Source of the DNA: Chthoniobacteraceae bacterium
GTDB taxonomy: Bacteria; Verrucomicrobiota; Verrucomicrobiia; Chthoniobacterales; Chthoniobacteraceae
Reading direction: 5' to 3'
Assembly: GCA_947449735.1 (NCBI GenBank)
Contig: CANFTB010000044.1
Location: forward strand, 1-36,271
Length of the DNA stretch: 36,271 nt
The notes beneath the pieces are model-generated. The model worked only from the letters and a program-made list of their open reading frames with translations, searched no databases and had not been told where the DNA came from. This document shows, piece by piece, positions 15,726 to 24,020 of this stretch. The position numbers and the translations under genes are program-made. The first letter of the stretch is position 1; every line of letters starts with the position of its first letter.

Positions 15726-17114
15726 TTAGTATTCGCGCTTTGTTTTAATGCCGGGCTCGGGGACTGGGTAAAGTCCTTTGGAATCGGCTTTCACGGGGGC
15801 AGGTGAGTCCATCGTCAGCTTGTCGGCGTCTGGGGCGTACTCGTGTTCGTGGTTGAGCATTTCATTCAGGGTGACCTCCTGAGCGGTGTGGGTGGCATAG
15901 CGTCCCATGGAGGTGACGAGGCTTGCCATCACGCCGCGTTCGACCTCGTTGTAGGGCTTGTCGTTGCGGATGGCGCTCATGAGGTCTTCCCACTCGTTGA
16001 AATACGGGTCGTCGGCAATTTTGGGGTCCGGGGAGGTCCAGAGCAGGTTTTCTTTGGTGGGAGACTGGCCTTTATACGTGCTCGACGGGCGCCCGCAGTC
16101 GCCGTTCTTGGATACAACCGCCATCCCCTTGGTTCCGTGTGCGTAGCTTGAGTAGAGGGGAAGCGCTCCGTTCATGCAGCGACCATCCAGGAAGAGCTTT
16201 GCTCCGTCCTCAAAGGTGTATTCGACCGAGTACGAGTCAAAGTTCTGGTCGACGTAGGGTTTTCCGCCCGGTGCGGTTCGCACTGTTCTGCCGCCCACGC
16301 CCTGGCACTTGACGGGCCAGCTGTTCTTGAGCCAGCAAAGATGGTCGACGTGGTGGATGTAGAAGTCGCTGAACGCCCCGCCGCTTGCCCACAGGAAGCT
16401 GTGGAAGCGGGAGATCTGCCAGAGCAGTTCGTTGGGTTCGCCGGGCCAGGGTTCTGAGAATGCGGAGCCGATGACTCCTTGCATCCGGTAGCCGCGCATG
16501 AAGGTGATGTCGCCGATTTCGCCGTCTTGTATTCTGCTGTGAAGTTCCTGCATGGCGTGGCTATGCCGCGACATAAGGCCGACGCCCACTTTCAGGTTTT
16601 TCTCGGAGGCCTTTTTTCCGAGTTCCAGCATCCTGCGGGAGGTCGGGCCGTCGGCGGTGACGGGTTTTTCCATGAACACATGGATCCCCTTTTCGATGGC
16701 GTACTGGAAGTGCACCCAGCGGAAGGCCAAGGGCGTGGTGAATATGGCGATGTCGCCCTTTTTGAGGCAGTCGATCGCGTGCTTGTACCCGTCGAACCCG
16801 ATGAACCTGCGCTCTTCGGGGACGTCCACCTGATCTTGGAACTTTGCCTTGATGGAGTTGTAGCTCCGGTCAAGCTTGGCTTGGAATACGTCGGCCATGG
16901 CGACGAGTTTTGGGGAGCCGATCTGGCCCAGTGCATTCACGGCAGCGCCAGTACCGCGGCCGCCGCATCCGATCAGTGCGATTTGAAGGCGGTCGCTGCC
17001 TTGGGCGAAAACTTTCGGCAGAGCGATTCCCGAAAGGGCGGATGCGCCTACGGCGACACCCGAAGTTTTGATAAAAGCCCGGCGATTCAGGGATGAAGGT
17101 TCAGGGGTAGTCAT
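15726..17114 (-). CDS. Tat-exported Gfo/Idh/MocA family oxidoreductase
   Basis: This is a 462-residue NAD(P)-dependent oxidoreductase acting on sugars or sugar-like substrates, exported folded by Tat. The N-terminus has the twin-arginine motif NRRAFIK followed by a weakly hydrophobic stretch (TSGVAVGASALSGIALP) and an AQG cleavage region. The Rossmann motif LQIALIGCGGRGTGAA follows, then the family motif MEKPVTADG, whose lysine is conserved (EKP). Further support is the C-terminal family pattern (YADPYFNEWEDLMSAIRN-like region at about residues 370-395). The preferred start is the ATG at 17114; a TTG two codons upstream is unlikely. A perfect TTGACA lies at 17155-17150 on the minus strand, but no good -10 box sits at the right distance. 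Confidence 0.94.
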   Translation of the reverse strand: MTTPEPSSLNRRAFIKTSGVAVGASALSGIALPKVFAQGSDRLQIALIGCGGRGTGAAVNALGQIGSPKLVAMADVFQAKLDRSYNSIKAKFQDQVDVPEERRFIGFDGYKHAIDCLKKGDIAIFTTPLAFRWVHFQYAIEKGIHVFMEKPVTADGPTSRRMLELGKKASEKNLKVGVGLMSRHSHAMQELHSRIQDGEIGDITFMRGYRMQGVIGSAFSEPWPGEPNELLWQISRFHSFLWASGGAFSDFYIHHVDHLCWLKNSWPVKCQGVGGRTVRTAPGGKPYVDQNFDSYSVEYTFEDGAKLFLDGRCMNGALPLYSSYAHGTKGMAVVSKNGDCGRPSSTYKGQSPTKENLLWTSPDPKIADDPYFNEWEDLMSAIRNDKPYNEVERGVMASLVTSMGRYATHTAQEVTLNEMLNHEHEYAPDADKLTMDSPAPVKADSKGLYPVPEPGIKTKREY

Positions 17115-17322
17115 ATACAATCACAATGCTTTGCTGAACGGAGTTTGGCTGTCAATGGAGAGGGCAAGGATTCGCCGGAGACGGGGTGGCTTTGCCTGTG
17201 GGGCGAAGTTCGGGCCTCGGCGCGTACATGGGGTGCAATCCAATGAATTGGGCGACATGTGGAGAACCGATTGCAGACGGGAAACAATTCGTTTAGATAC
17301 AGGATCGGATCCAACCACCCTT

Positions 17323-19869
17323 ATGCGGCCAAATTACCCCGTTCTTCTGACCAGTTGCATTGTCATGGCCGCTGCGCCGCTCCACGCGCAGTCGAGCGAC
17401 GGATCGGAGATGTTCCTGAATGCGTACAGCAGTTTTCAAAAAGCGGAGTCCATGGAGAAGCGGGGAGATGCCGCCGGTTCATTGAGCCTCTATAAGGAGG
17501 TCGCAAAAGCATTAGGGCAGTTGGGGCAGCAATTTCCGAACTGGAGTCCTGAGGTGGTAAAATACAGGGCTCAGCTGACCGAGCAGGCGATCCAGCGCAT
17601 CCAAAACGGACCGAACGCTCCGGGTGGTTCCGGCCCTACGGGCGCTTCAAGTGGGCGTCCTGCAGCAGCCAAGAGCGGCGCGCCCGCGCCAACACCAAGC
17701 GCGCCGCAGGCAGTTCCCGCGCCCGGGCCAGCGAGTGTTTCTGCATCCAAGCCGCGCTCTGTTCCCGGCGGCGAGGTGACGGCTTTGATTCCCCAGATCC
17801 CCCAGCGGGACGGTGTGCCGGTGGCTCCGACCGATCCGTTTGCGGACATTCAGAACAAACTGAACCAGCTTCAGAACGACTTGCAGTTCGCCCTTGAGGA
17901 GGCGCAGAGGCTCCGTAAGGAGAAGTCCGCTCTGCTGAAAAACTTGGAGGAGACGGCCTCATCGGCGTCGAAAGCGCTGGACGAGAATGTGAAGGCGCGT
18001 GCCAAGGCCGAGGATCTTGCTAGAATTCTGGAGCAGCGTGCGGACGTCGCGGAGCGCGCATTGCTTGCTGCCCGCGAAGATAAAACCAAGGCGGCGTCTC
18101 AAATTGTTGCTTTGGAGAAAGAGCGTGACGGTTTGAGGCAGCAGAGGAGGGAATTGCAGGCCGAGGTGGATGCTTCTGACGAAATCCGCCGGCGACAGGA
18201 TGCGCGGTTGGCGCAGACCCAGGGGCGCGAAACGGTTGCTCTTGGCGAAAAGGAAGCGGCATTGCAGCAGGTTGCGCAGGGCAAGAAGCAGTTGGATCAG
18301 GCGCAGGGAGACCTTGCCAAGTCAGCCAAGGATCAAGCGGCATTGTCGCAGAAATTAGAGAAGACAACCGGCGAACGAGACGCCGTGAAGGCGACGCTGG
18401 CTTCGACTTCGAAGGAGAGGGACGAGGCGAAGGCCGCAGCCGAAAAGCAACAGGCCGAGCGTGACGCTGCCGAAAGGGCTGCCGACAAGGAGCTTGCGAA
18501 GCTTGCTAAGGAGCGTGACACGGCCAAGGCGGCGCTTGCCAAGGCCTCGCAGGAGCGGGATGACGCGCTTGCGGTGTCCGGAAGGTTGAAGACAGCCCGG
18601 GCGCAGTTGGAGAAGCTGGACAATGAGAACAAGGACGCGGCTGCGAAATTGGCGAAGGTGCAGCAGCAGATTGAAAAGCAGCGACAGGAGGGCGTGCAGT
18701 CGGAGCAGGTGATGAAGGCGATGCGCGACGAGGTGGAGGGGGTGCGTTCCAAATTGGCGGACGCCCAGACGAAGGCTGCGGGTGCGGAGAAGTCGGTCGG
18801 GGAGTTGGAAGGCAAGCTGGCTGCGGCGATGCAGCAGGTCTCGACCGTGAAGACGGAAGCCTCGCAGGCGGTTGCCGAACGCGAGAAGGAACATGAGGAG
18901 AGAGAGTTGCTGCAGGGGATTTTAAATCGCACCTTGCAGGAGCAGAGCCGCAGGGACAAGACTCGCAAGGATCTCGTGGCCGAAGTTTCGCGGCTCAAGG
19001 TGAGTTCGGACGCTTTGATGAAGCAGATCGGGCTTTTAGGTGAGCCTGTATTGCAGTTGAACGAGAAGGAACAAGCTCTCTTCAAGCAGCCGACCGTAGA
19101 AATCAGCGAAGATGGTATTTCGATTTCTGCGATGAAGACTGGAAAGAAGGGGGCCAACCCCGTTGGGGCGGACACGGCTCCGCAGCCCGCGACCGAACCC
19201 TCCAAGCCCGACACCACAGCAAAGCCGACTGCCGAGGCGAAAGCCGGTGCGCCCAAGGCTCCGGCTGGAAGCTCGTCAACGGCCGCTTCGGGAGCGCGCG
19301 CTGGAGGAACCATGTCTAACGAGCTCCGGCAGAAGATCTCCGAGGCCAAGGAGAAGTTCGACAAGGGCGACTTTGGAGTGGCGGAGAAGTTGTACCAGGA
19401 GGCCTTGGACTCCGCTCCCGGGAACGCCTTCGTGTTGTCTAATCTGGGAGTGACACAGTTCAGGGCGAAGCGGTACGCCGAGTCTGAGGAAAGCCTCAAG
19501 AAGGCGCTCGAGCTCTCTCCTGAGGACGCCTTTTCCCGATCTACTCTCGGAATCGTCTATTACACGCAGGGAAAATTGGACAAGGCCGTCGATGAGCTGA
19601 CTCAGTCTGTCGCGGTGAACCCAAGCAATGCGGTCGCCCACAACTATCTCGGGATTGCCGCCAGCCGTAAGGGCTGGCAGGAGAATGCGCGAAAGGAACT
19701 GGAAACGGCTGCAGAGCTGGATCCGACTTACGCGGACGCGTATTTCAACCTGGCTGTCGTTTGTGCCTCTCAGAAGCCTGCGGATAAAGAAGCTGCGCGA
19801 AAGGCCTATCAGAAGGCGGTTTCGCTTGGCGCGGCTCCGGATTCGCGGCTCGAGGAATTGATCCGGTGA
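17323..19869 (+). CDS. Exported coiled-coil and TPR protein
   Basis: From the ATG at 17323 the product is 848 residues. A Sec signal peptide (MRPNYPVLLTSCIVMAAAPLHA) is followed by a helical segment to about residue 85, a Pro/Ala-rich region (about 87-165), a very long Lys/Glu/Ala coiled coil (about 170-580), a Pro/Ala/Lys linker (about 605-662) and about five TPRs (665-848, including GNAFVLSNLGVTQFRAKRY and NAVAHNYLGIAASRKGW). It has no enzymatic motif. It is likely a periplasmic scaffold, comparable in build but not by homology to CpoB/YbgF-like TPR proteins. The frame is open 85 codons upstream, but those residues are Arg-rich, precede the signal peptide and overlap the divergent gene. It is GC-rich and strongly lysine-biased. 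Confidence 0.9.
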   Translation: MRPNYPVLLTSCIVMAAAPLHAQSSDGSEMFLNAYSSFQKAESMEKRGDAAGSLSLYKEVAKALGQLGQQFPNWSPEVVKYRAQLTEQAIQRIQNGPNAPGGSGPTGASSGRPAAAKSGAPAPTPSAPQAVPAPGPASVSASKPRSVPGGEVTALIPQIPQRDGVPVAPTDPFADIQNKLNQLQNDLQFALEEAQRLRKEKSALLKNLEETASSASKALDENVKARAKAEDLARILEQRADVAERALLAAREDKTKAASQIVALEKERDGLRQQRRELQAEVDASDEIRRRQDARLAQTQGRETVALGEKEAALQQVAQGKKQLDQAQGDLAKSAKDQAALSQKLEKTTGERDAVKATLASTSKERDEAKAAAEKQQAERDAAERAADKELAKLAKERDTAKAALAKASQERDDALAVSGRLKTARAQLEKLDNENKDAAAKLAKVQQQIEKQRQEGVQSEQVMKAMRDEVEGVRSKLADAQTKAAGAEKSVGELEGKLAAAMQQVSTVKTEASQAVAEREKEHEERELLQGILNRTLQEQSRRDKTRKDLVAEVSRLKVSSDALMKQIGLLGEPVLQLNEKEQALFKQPTVEISEDGISISAMKTGKKGANPVGADTAPQPATEPSKPDTTAKPTAEAKAGAPKAPAGSSSTAASGARAGGTMSNELRQKISEAKEKFDKGDFGVAEKLYQEALDSAPGNAFVLSNLGVTQFRAKRYAESEESLKKALELSPEDAFSRSTLGIVYYTQGKLDKAVDELTQSVAVNPSNAVAHNYLGIAASRKGWQENARKELETAAELDPTYADAYFNLAVVCASQKPADKEAARKAYQKAVSLGAAPDSRLEELIR

Positions 19870-20290
19870 CATGCTTCGGTTTTGGGGAGGTCGATTCCCG
19901 ATGTAAGATGTCGGGCTTCTGTGGCTTACTGTAACGATTGAAGCGGTATTTCGCCCGGGGAGAGCGGCCGTGTTTTCTTTCTTTTGTGAGCTGCCGGTTG
20001 GAGTTTTGGTTTTGAGGACCAAAACCTGTGGCGACCGGCTTTGGACTCAGTGCCAAACCGTGGGTGCGTGTGGCTTTCGAATCTACCAGAGGTCCTGCCC
20101 CAGGAAGGATTGAAGATTTTTGAGGCGTGAATGGATCTGGTTTATTTTTTGGAATGCAAGTGTGTGCAGGTGTTTGTATTGTGCTCTATTTTGTTCCCTG
20201 TTTCGCCCCCGAAAGCAGGCAGTTTCACTGAAATGTTTGACTCTCGTAGAATAGAGGCCTAATCTCAGGACCCTTTTTGGAGGAAGTTTC
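19870..20290 (+). other. 421-bp intergenic region upstream of rplM with nested hairpins
   Basis: No convincing gene is seen here. GGTTTTG (20008-20014) and CAAAACC (20020-20026) form a hairpin nested within an outer GCCGGT/ACCGGC pair (19993-19998 with 20034-20039). A small TCCTG-CCC-CAGGA hairpin is at 20093-20105, and a CCCGA/TCGGG pair just after the upstream stop (about 19896-19915) could end the TPR gene. The 3' part is T/G-rich and holds the likely rplM promoter. An unannotated RNA is possible, but no known family was recognised. Confidence 0.5.
20224..20252 (+). promoter_or_regulatory. Candidate rplM-rpsI promoter
   Basis: TTCACT (20224-20229) and TAGAAT (20247-20252) are separated by 17 bp. 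This predicts a start near 20259 and a leader of about 30 bases that carries the strong ribosome binding site GGAGGAAG just before the rplM ATG. TTGACT at 20237 with CCTAAT at 20258 (15 bp apart) is a weaker alternative. Confidence 0.45.
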
Positions 20291-20725
20291 ATGGCAACCT
20301 ATTCAGCTAAAGATAAAGAAGTGCAGCGCCGGTGGTGGGTAATTGACGCCGCCGACCAAGTGTTGGGCAGAGTCGCGGTCAAGGCCGCTAAACTGCTCCG
20401 CGGCAAGGAGAAAGCAATTTTCACACCCCACGTGGACACCGGCGATTTTGTCGTGGTGATCAACGCTGACAAAGTGCGTGTCACCGGCAAAAAAGAGACG
20501 GCCAAGACGTACATGTCTTTTTCTGGCTACGTCGGAGGTCACAAGAGCGAGTCCTTTCGTCAGCGCCGCGCACGTCACCCCGAGCTTTTGATCGAGGGTG
20601 CTGTGAAGGGAATGATTCCCCACAACCGCCTCGGTCGTCAGGTGATCACGAAGCTAAAGGTGTACAAGGGTTCCGAGCATCCCCATGCAGCCCAGAACCC
20701 CGTGGCCGTGTCAGAAATTAAGTAA
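20291..20725 (+). CDS. rplM: 50S ribosomal protein L13
   Basis: This 144-residue large-subunit protein has all the L13 landmarks: [17 protein letters not shown] near the N-terminus, [10 protein letters not shown], the GGHKSES segment and the signature [21 protein letters not shown]. It is an early assembly protein that binds 23S rRNA. It is followed after 8 bp by rpsI, the usual bacterial pair. The ATG is preceded by a strong Shine-Dalgarno sequence (GGAGG). Confidence 0.99.
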   Translation: MATYSAKDKEVQRRWWVIDAADQVLGRVAVKAAKLLRGKEKAIFTPHVDTGDFVVVINADKVRVTGKKETAKTYMSFSGYVGGHKSESFRQRRARHPELLIEGAVKGMIPHNRLGRQVITKLKVYKGSEHPHAAQNPVAVSEIK

Positions 20726-20733
20726 ATTTAAAT

Positions 20734-21132
20734 ATGTCGACTCAGGCTCCTGAATTCGTAACCGTCGGTCGCCGCAAAACTGCAGTGGCCCGTCTCCGCC
20801 TTACTGCTGGCACTGGAAAAATCGTGATCAACGGCCGGTCTTTTGAAGACTACTTCAAGACTCAGGCGCTGCAGAACACGGTTCTCAGTCCATTTGAAGT
20901 GGTGAAGCAGGTGAACCAGTATGATTTGAAGGTAACTGCCGACGGTGGCGGGACCCACGGTCAGGCCGGCGCCTTGCGCCTCGCCGTGTCTCGCGCGTTG
21001 ATTGAGGTGAACCCTGAGTTGCGCGCCGCGTTGAAGGCCGAAGGGTTCCTGCGTCGCGACCCGCGGATGAAGGAGCGTAAGAAGCCCGGTCAGCCCGGTG
21101 CACGTAAGCGCTTCCAGTTCTCCAAGCGCTAG
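20734..21132 (+). CDS. rpsI: 30S ribosomal protein S9
   Basis: This 132-residue small-subunit protein has the S9 motifs VGRRKTAVARLRL at the N-terminus, GGGTHGQAGALRLAVSRAL in the centre and KPGQPGARKRFQFSKR at the C-terminus; the terminal SKR reaches the P-site tRNA. It lies 8 bp after rplM with an AT-rich gap and no Shine-Dalgarno sequence of its own, suggesting translational coupling. A strong terminator follows. Confidence 0.99.
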   Translation: MSTQAPEFVTVGRRKTAVARLRLTAGTGKIVINGRSFEDYFKTQALQNTVLSPFEVVKQVNQYDLKVTADGGGTHGQAGALRLAVSRALIEVNPELRAALKAEGFLRRDPRMKERKKPGQPGARKRFQFSKR

Positions 21133-21150
21133 GACTCACCACCACTGTTT

Positions 21151-21194
21151 ACAAAGCCCGTTGCGCGGAATGCGCAGCGGGTTTTGTGTTTTTG
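21151..21194 (+). terminator. Rho-independent terminator of rplM-rpsI
   Basis: ACAAAGCCCGTTGCGC (21151-21166) pairs with GCGCAGCGGGTTTTGT (21172-21187) in a 16-bp stem with two G-U wobbles around a GGAAT loop. It is followed by a GTTTTT run and starts 18 bp after the rpsI stop. Confidence 0.9.
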
Positions 21195-21250
21195 TGAATC
21201 ATCGCGGCCTGCCTTTCAGTTTGTCGCGTGATCAGACCGATGTAGTGCCA

Positions 21251-22222
21251 ATGCCTCTCAAAATTTGGACCAATGCAAAATTCTCTGACGCAGCAACCCG
21301 TTTGCTGCGAGAGGGTACGCACCCCCATCAGCTGATTCATGCGGCTGTTTCGAGGGAGTCCGTTCTGGATGCAGGAGGCGGAGATGCCGGGTTTGCTGAG
21401 GCGGACGTCGCATTCGGACAGCCGGATCCCGGGGATTGTATGAACTCCGAGCGTGTTCGGTGGGTGGAGATAACCAGCGCCGGATACACCCGGTACGAGA
21501 CAAACGAGTTTTTTGAGACGCTCACGTCTCGGGGAGCCGTGTTTACGAACGCGTCGGGTGTTTTTGCGGATCCGTGCGCGCAACATGTCCTTGCCATGAT
21601 GCTCGCCTTCGGGCGACAGCTCCTGCCCACTTTCAGGGACCAACTCACGGACCGCTCCTGGCACTATGATGAACGGCGCGCCGCTTCCCGGCTTTTGACC
21701 GGCCAAAGGGTTTTAATGCTTGGCTACGGTGCGATTGGGCGGAGGCTCAGCGAGTTACTGAATCCCTTTGGGGCCAAGGTTTACGCGTTCCGTCGGAAGG
21801 CTGCGGAGGAGCCCGGAGTCAGTTTTGTGACGGCGGGAGAACTTCCTTCAGTTTTGCGCAAGGTGGACCATGTCGTGAACATCCTTCCTTCGAATTCCGC
21901 GACGGATCATTTTGTAAACGAAAACTTTTTTGCAGCCTGCGGTCCCGGGGTCCGTTTCTACAACGTTGGCAGGGGAAGCACTGTTGACCAGGCTGCGTTG
22001 GTGCGGGCGCTGAGGACTGGGATACTGGACTCAGCATATCTGGATGTGACTGATCCCGAGCCGCTTCTGCCTGAGCACGAGCTTTGGACGACCCCTAATT
22101 GTTTTGTCACTCCGCACACGGCAGGAGGCCGGCACGACCAGGACGAAACCCTTGTCCTCCACTTTTTGAGAAATCTGGCTGCCTTTGAAAAGGGAGAGGC
22201 GATGGCGGACCGCGTGTTTTGA
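21251..22222 (+). CDS. D-isomer-specific 2-hydroxyacid dehydrogenase
   Basis: This is a 323-residue NAD(P)-dependent enzyme interconverting a 2-oxoacid and a D-2-hydroxyacid; the substrate is not readable. The NAD-binding motif is LMLGYGAIGRRLSELL. The catalytic triad region is present: Arg in NVGRGSTVDQ, Glu in DVTDPEPLLPEHELW and His in VTPHTAGG. The ATG at 21251 is preferred, since codons upstream to 21098 run through rpsI and its terminator. No Shine-Dalgarno sequence was seen. The substrate-domain part (residues 1-100) is less conserved, and the group resembles glyoxylate/hydroxypyruvate reductases. It converges with the gluconolactonase gene across 55 bp. Confidence 0.93.
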   Translation: MPLKIWTNAKFSDAATRLLREGTHPHQLIHAAVSRESVLDAGGGDAGFAEADVAFGQPDPGDCMNSERVRWVEITSAGYTRYETNEFFETLTSRGAVFTNASGVFADPCAQHVLAMMLAFGRQLLPTFRDQLTDRSWHYDERRAASRLLTGQRVLMLGYGAIGRRLSELLNPFGAKVYAFRRKAAEEPGVSFVTAGELPSVLRKVDHVVNILPSNSATDHFVNENFFAACGPGVRFYNVGRGSTVDQAALVRALRTGILDSAYLDVTDPEPLLPEHELWTTPNCFVTPHTAGGRHDQDETLVLHFLRNLAAFEKGEAMADRVF

Positions 22223-22277
22223 GGCGGCCCCAAAGGGAGCCGTGAACTCAGGCAGATTCTTTGGACGGGTTTGGAGG

Positions 22278-23330
22278 CTAGCAGAAGTGGGCTCCAATAG
22301 CCTCGGTGTGAACCGAATAAAGGGAACGGCTTGCCGTCATGAACAGACGGTTTCTACGGGGGCCGCCGAAGCAAATGTTGCTGCACACCTCCGGGAGCAC
22401 TATTTTTCCGATGCGCTGGCCCTCTGGGGAGAAGACATGGACTCCGTCGTATCCTTCACCCACCCAACCGGCGCCGCACCAGAGGTTTCCGTCCTGATCG
22501 CAACGGATTCCGTCTGCGAGCCCCGCAACTGTCTTGCCGTTTAGGTCCATTTCCATCGAGACGAACTGTTGGCCGTTTGTAAGTCTGGCTCCGTTTACCT
22601 CCCAGCTCTTGATGTTTTTGGGTGCCTTCGGGTAGTGGGACGCGCCGGTGTCGGCAACGTATAACCGTTTGTAATCCGGGGAAAAACAGAGCCCGTTCGG
22701 CTTGAAGATTTCGTCGGTAACCATCTCTACCTTGCCGGTTCCGGGATCGATCCGGTAGACGGCCTCCTTGAGAAGTAGCTCACCCTTGTGCCCTTCGTAG
22801 TTGCCCAAACTGCCGTATCCAGGGTCGGTGAACCAGATGCTGCCATCCGGATGGACGACACCATCGTTCGGAGCGTTGAATGCCTTGCCGTTGAACTTGT
22901 CTGCAAGCACGGTTATGGCGCCATTCGGTTCATAACGGACGACCCGGCGGTTGCCGTGTTCGAAGGAAACTTGGCGGCCCTCCTTGTCGAAGGTGTTTCC
23001 ATTGCTGAACCCTGCCGGTTTGCGGATCACACTGACGCGACCGTCATCTTGAATCCAGCGGTGCTGTGTGTCGTTTGGAATGTCACTCCAAACTAGATAG
23101 TTGCCCCATCCGCTCCAGGCCGGGCCTTCCGCCCAGTACATTCCGGTGTGGAGCCGTTCGATCGGAGCGGATCCAACTTTGTATTTTTCAAAGGCCGGAG
23201 TGAGTGCGATGACGTCCGGTTCCGGGTATCGCACAGGAGGAGCGCCTGTGCCGAAGTCGCGGGCGATGAGGGGCGAGGCAGCGAAGGCTCCGATGGTGGC
23301 GAGAAACGAGCGGCGTGATGAGGGGTCCAT
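22278..23330 (-). CDS. Tat-exported SMP-30/gluconolactonase family protein
   Basis: This 350-residue six-bladed propeller lactonase probably opens gluconolactone or a related sugar lactone in the periplasm. The N-terminus has a twin-arginine motif (SSRRSFLATIGAFAASPLIA). Family landmarks include the metal-ligand glutamate in MYWAEGPAW, NDGVVHPDGSIWFTDPGYG, FKPNGLCFSPD and the metal-ligand aspartate in GLADGIRCDQDGNLW. A TAGAAT -10-like box lies on the minus strand at 23365-23360, 30 bp before the ATG, so it may be transcribed separately from the upstream gene (gap 42 bp). With the Gfo/Idh enzyme it suggests periplasmic sugar oxidation. Confidence 0.93.
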   Translation of the reverse strand: MDPSSRRSFLATIGAFAASPLIARDFGTGAPPVRYPEPDVIALTPAFEKYKVGSAPIERLHTGMYWAEGPAWSGWGNYLVWSDIPNDTQHRWIQDDGRVSVIRKPAGFSNGNTFDKEGRQVSFEHGNRRVVRYEPNGAITVLADKFNGKAFNAPNDGVVHPDGSIWFTDPGYGSLGNYEGHKGELLLKEAVYRIDPGTGKVEMVTDEIFKPNGLCFSPDYKRLYVADTGASHYPKAPKNIKSWEVNGARLTNGQQFVSMEMDLNGKTVAGLADGIRCDQDGNLWCGAGWVGEGYDGVHVFSPEGQRIGKIVLPEVCSNICFGGPRRNRLFMTASRSLYSVHTEAIGAHFC

Positions 23331-23372
23331 TTTCGGGGGGGTGTTTGAAACGCGTTTTAATTCTATGCGGGG

Positions 23373-24020
23373 TCAAGGAGTTGATTCGAATCGAATCTTT
23401 TGGGTGGCGATTCCATTTTCAAGTGCCGCAAACACAGGGCCCGGAGTGGGTGCGCTGGCAAGTTCTGCCTGACGGATACGTTCCAAGAGGATGCTTGCCT
23501 CAAGGTTGCGGCCGTAGAAAAGAGTATCTCCTTTGCGGTTCTCGGCTTTCGCCGCGTCGTGCAGTTCACGGAATAGACTGCGGGCGGTTTGGGCTTCGTT
23601 TCGCCAGACCTCGGATGCGGGAGAATCAAGTCGGAGCGCGTATGCGGCGAAATATAAGCCGAGGGCACGGGTGGCCTTGACCTCTTCCTCAACTGGCAAC
23701 CGCTTGCGCCGTTTCATCAGAGTGTCCGAAAGCTGTGCCATCTGCCTGGCTCCTTCTAGCGGGGCGCCAGATAAGATCGCTATGCGGGCGATATCGGTGT
23801 CCAACCTGGCTCTAAGGGCAAAGTCGGAGGGATGCGCCGTGCTTTTTGCGCGATTGTAAAGAGTGCGAGCTTCGCTGAAACGACCTGCCCGCTCTGCCTC
23901 GGTGGCCAGTTGGCGTTGTTCGGATGCGATTTCAGTGAGTCGCAGTTTGTGTCCGAACGCCAGGTGGAAGAGCGCGAAAACCAAGGGTGCAAGGCACCAG
24001 ATTAGGACCGGGCGTTTCAT
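23373..24020 (-). CDS. Exported or membrane-anchored helical (TPR-like) protein
   Basis: This 215-residue protein has an N-terminal hydrophobic segment (VLIWCLAPLVFALFHLAFG) serving as signal or anchor. All-helical sequence follows with TPR-like periodicity (TEAERAGRFSEARTLYNRA at about residues 40-58, then repeated paired helices). No catalytic motif is seen. Its ATG overlaps the stop of the preceding 364-residue protein by 4 bp (ATGA), a sign of translational coupling, and it closes the three-gene unit headed by the FHA-kinase at 25169-27658. Confidence 0.82.
   Translation of the reverse strand: MKRPVLIWCLAPLVFALFHLAFGHKLRLTEIASEQRQLATEAERAGRFSEARTLYNRAKSTAHPSDFALRARLDTDIARIAILSGAPLEGARQMAQLSDTLMKRRKRLPVEEEVKATRALGLYFAAYALRLDSPASEVWRNEAQTARSLFRELHDAAKAENRKGDTLFYGRNLEASILLERIRQAELASAPTPGPVFAALENGIATQKIRFESTP

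Noticed and set aside
17068..17322. 85-codon extension of the coiled-coil/TPR protein
   Set aside because: Would put a clear signal peptide in the interior and overlap the divergent oxidoreductase gene.
18333..19499. 388-codon minus-strand open frame, Ser/Leu/Ala-rich
   Set aside because: Antisense shadow of the GC-rich coiled-coil gene at 17323-19869; low complexity, no domain.
20060..20100. TTCGAATC segment in the rplM upstream gap as a tRNA remnant
   Set aside because: No acceptor, D or anticodon arms could be built around it.
23383..23397. GATTCGAATC palindrome with a further GAATC
   Set aside because: Lies in the coding end of the gene at 23373-24020 with no nearby start; likely chance.
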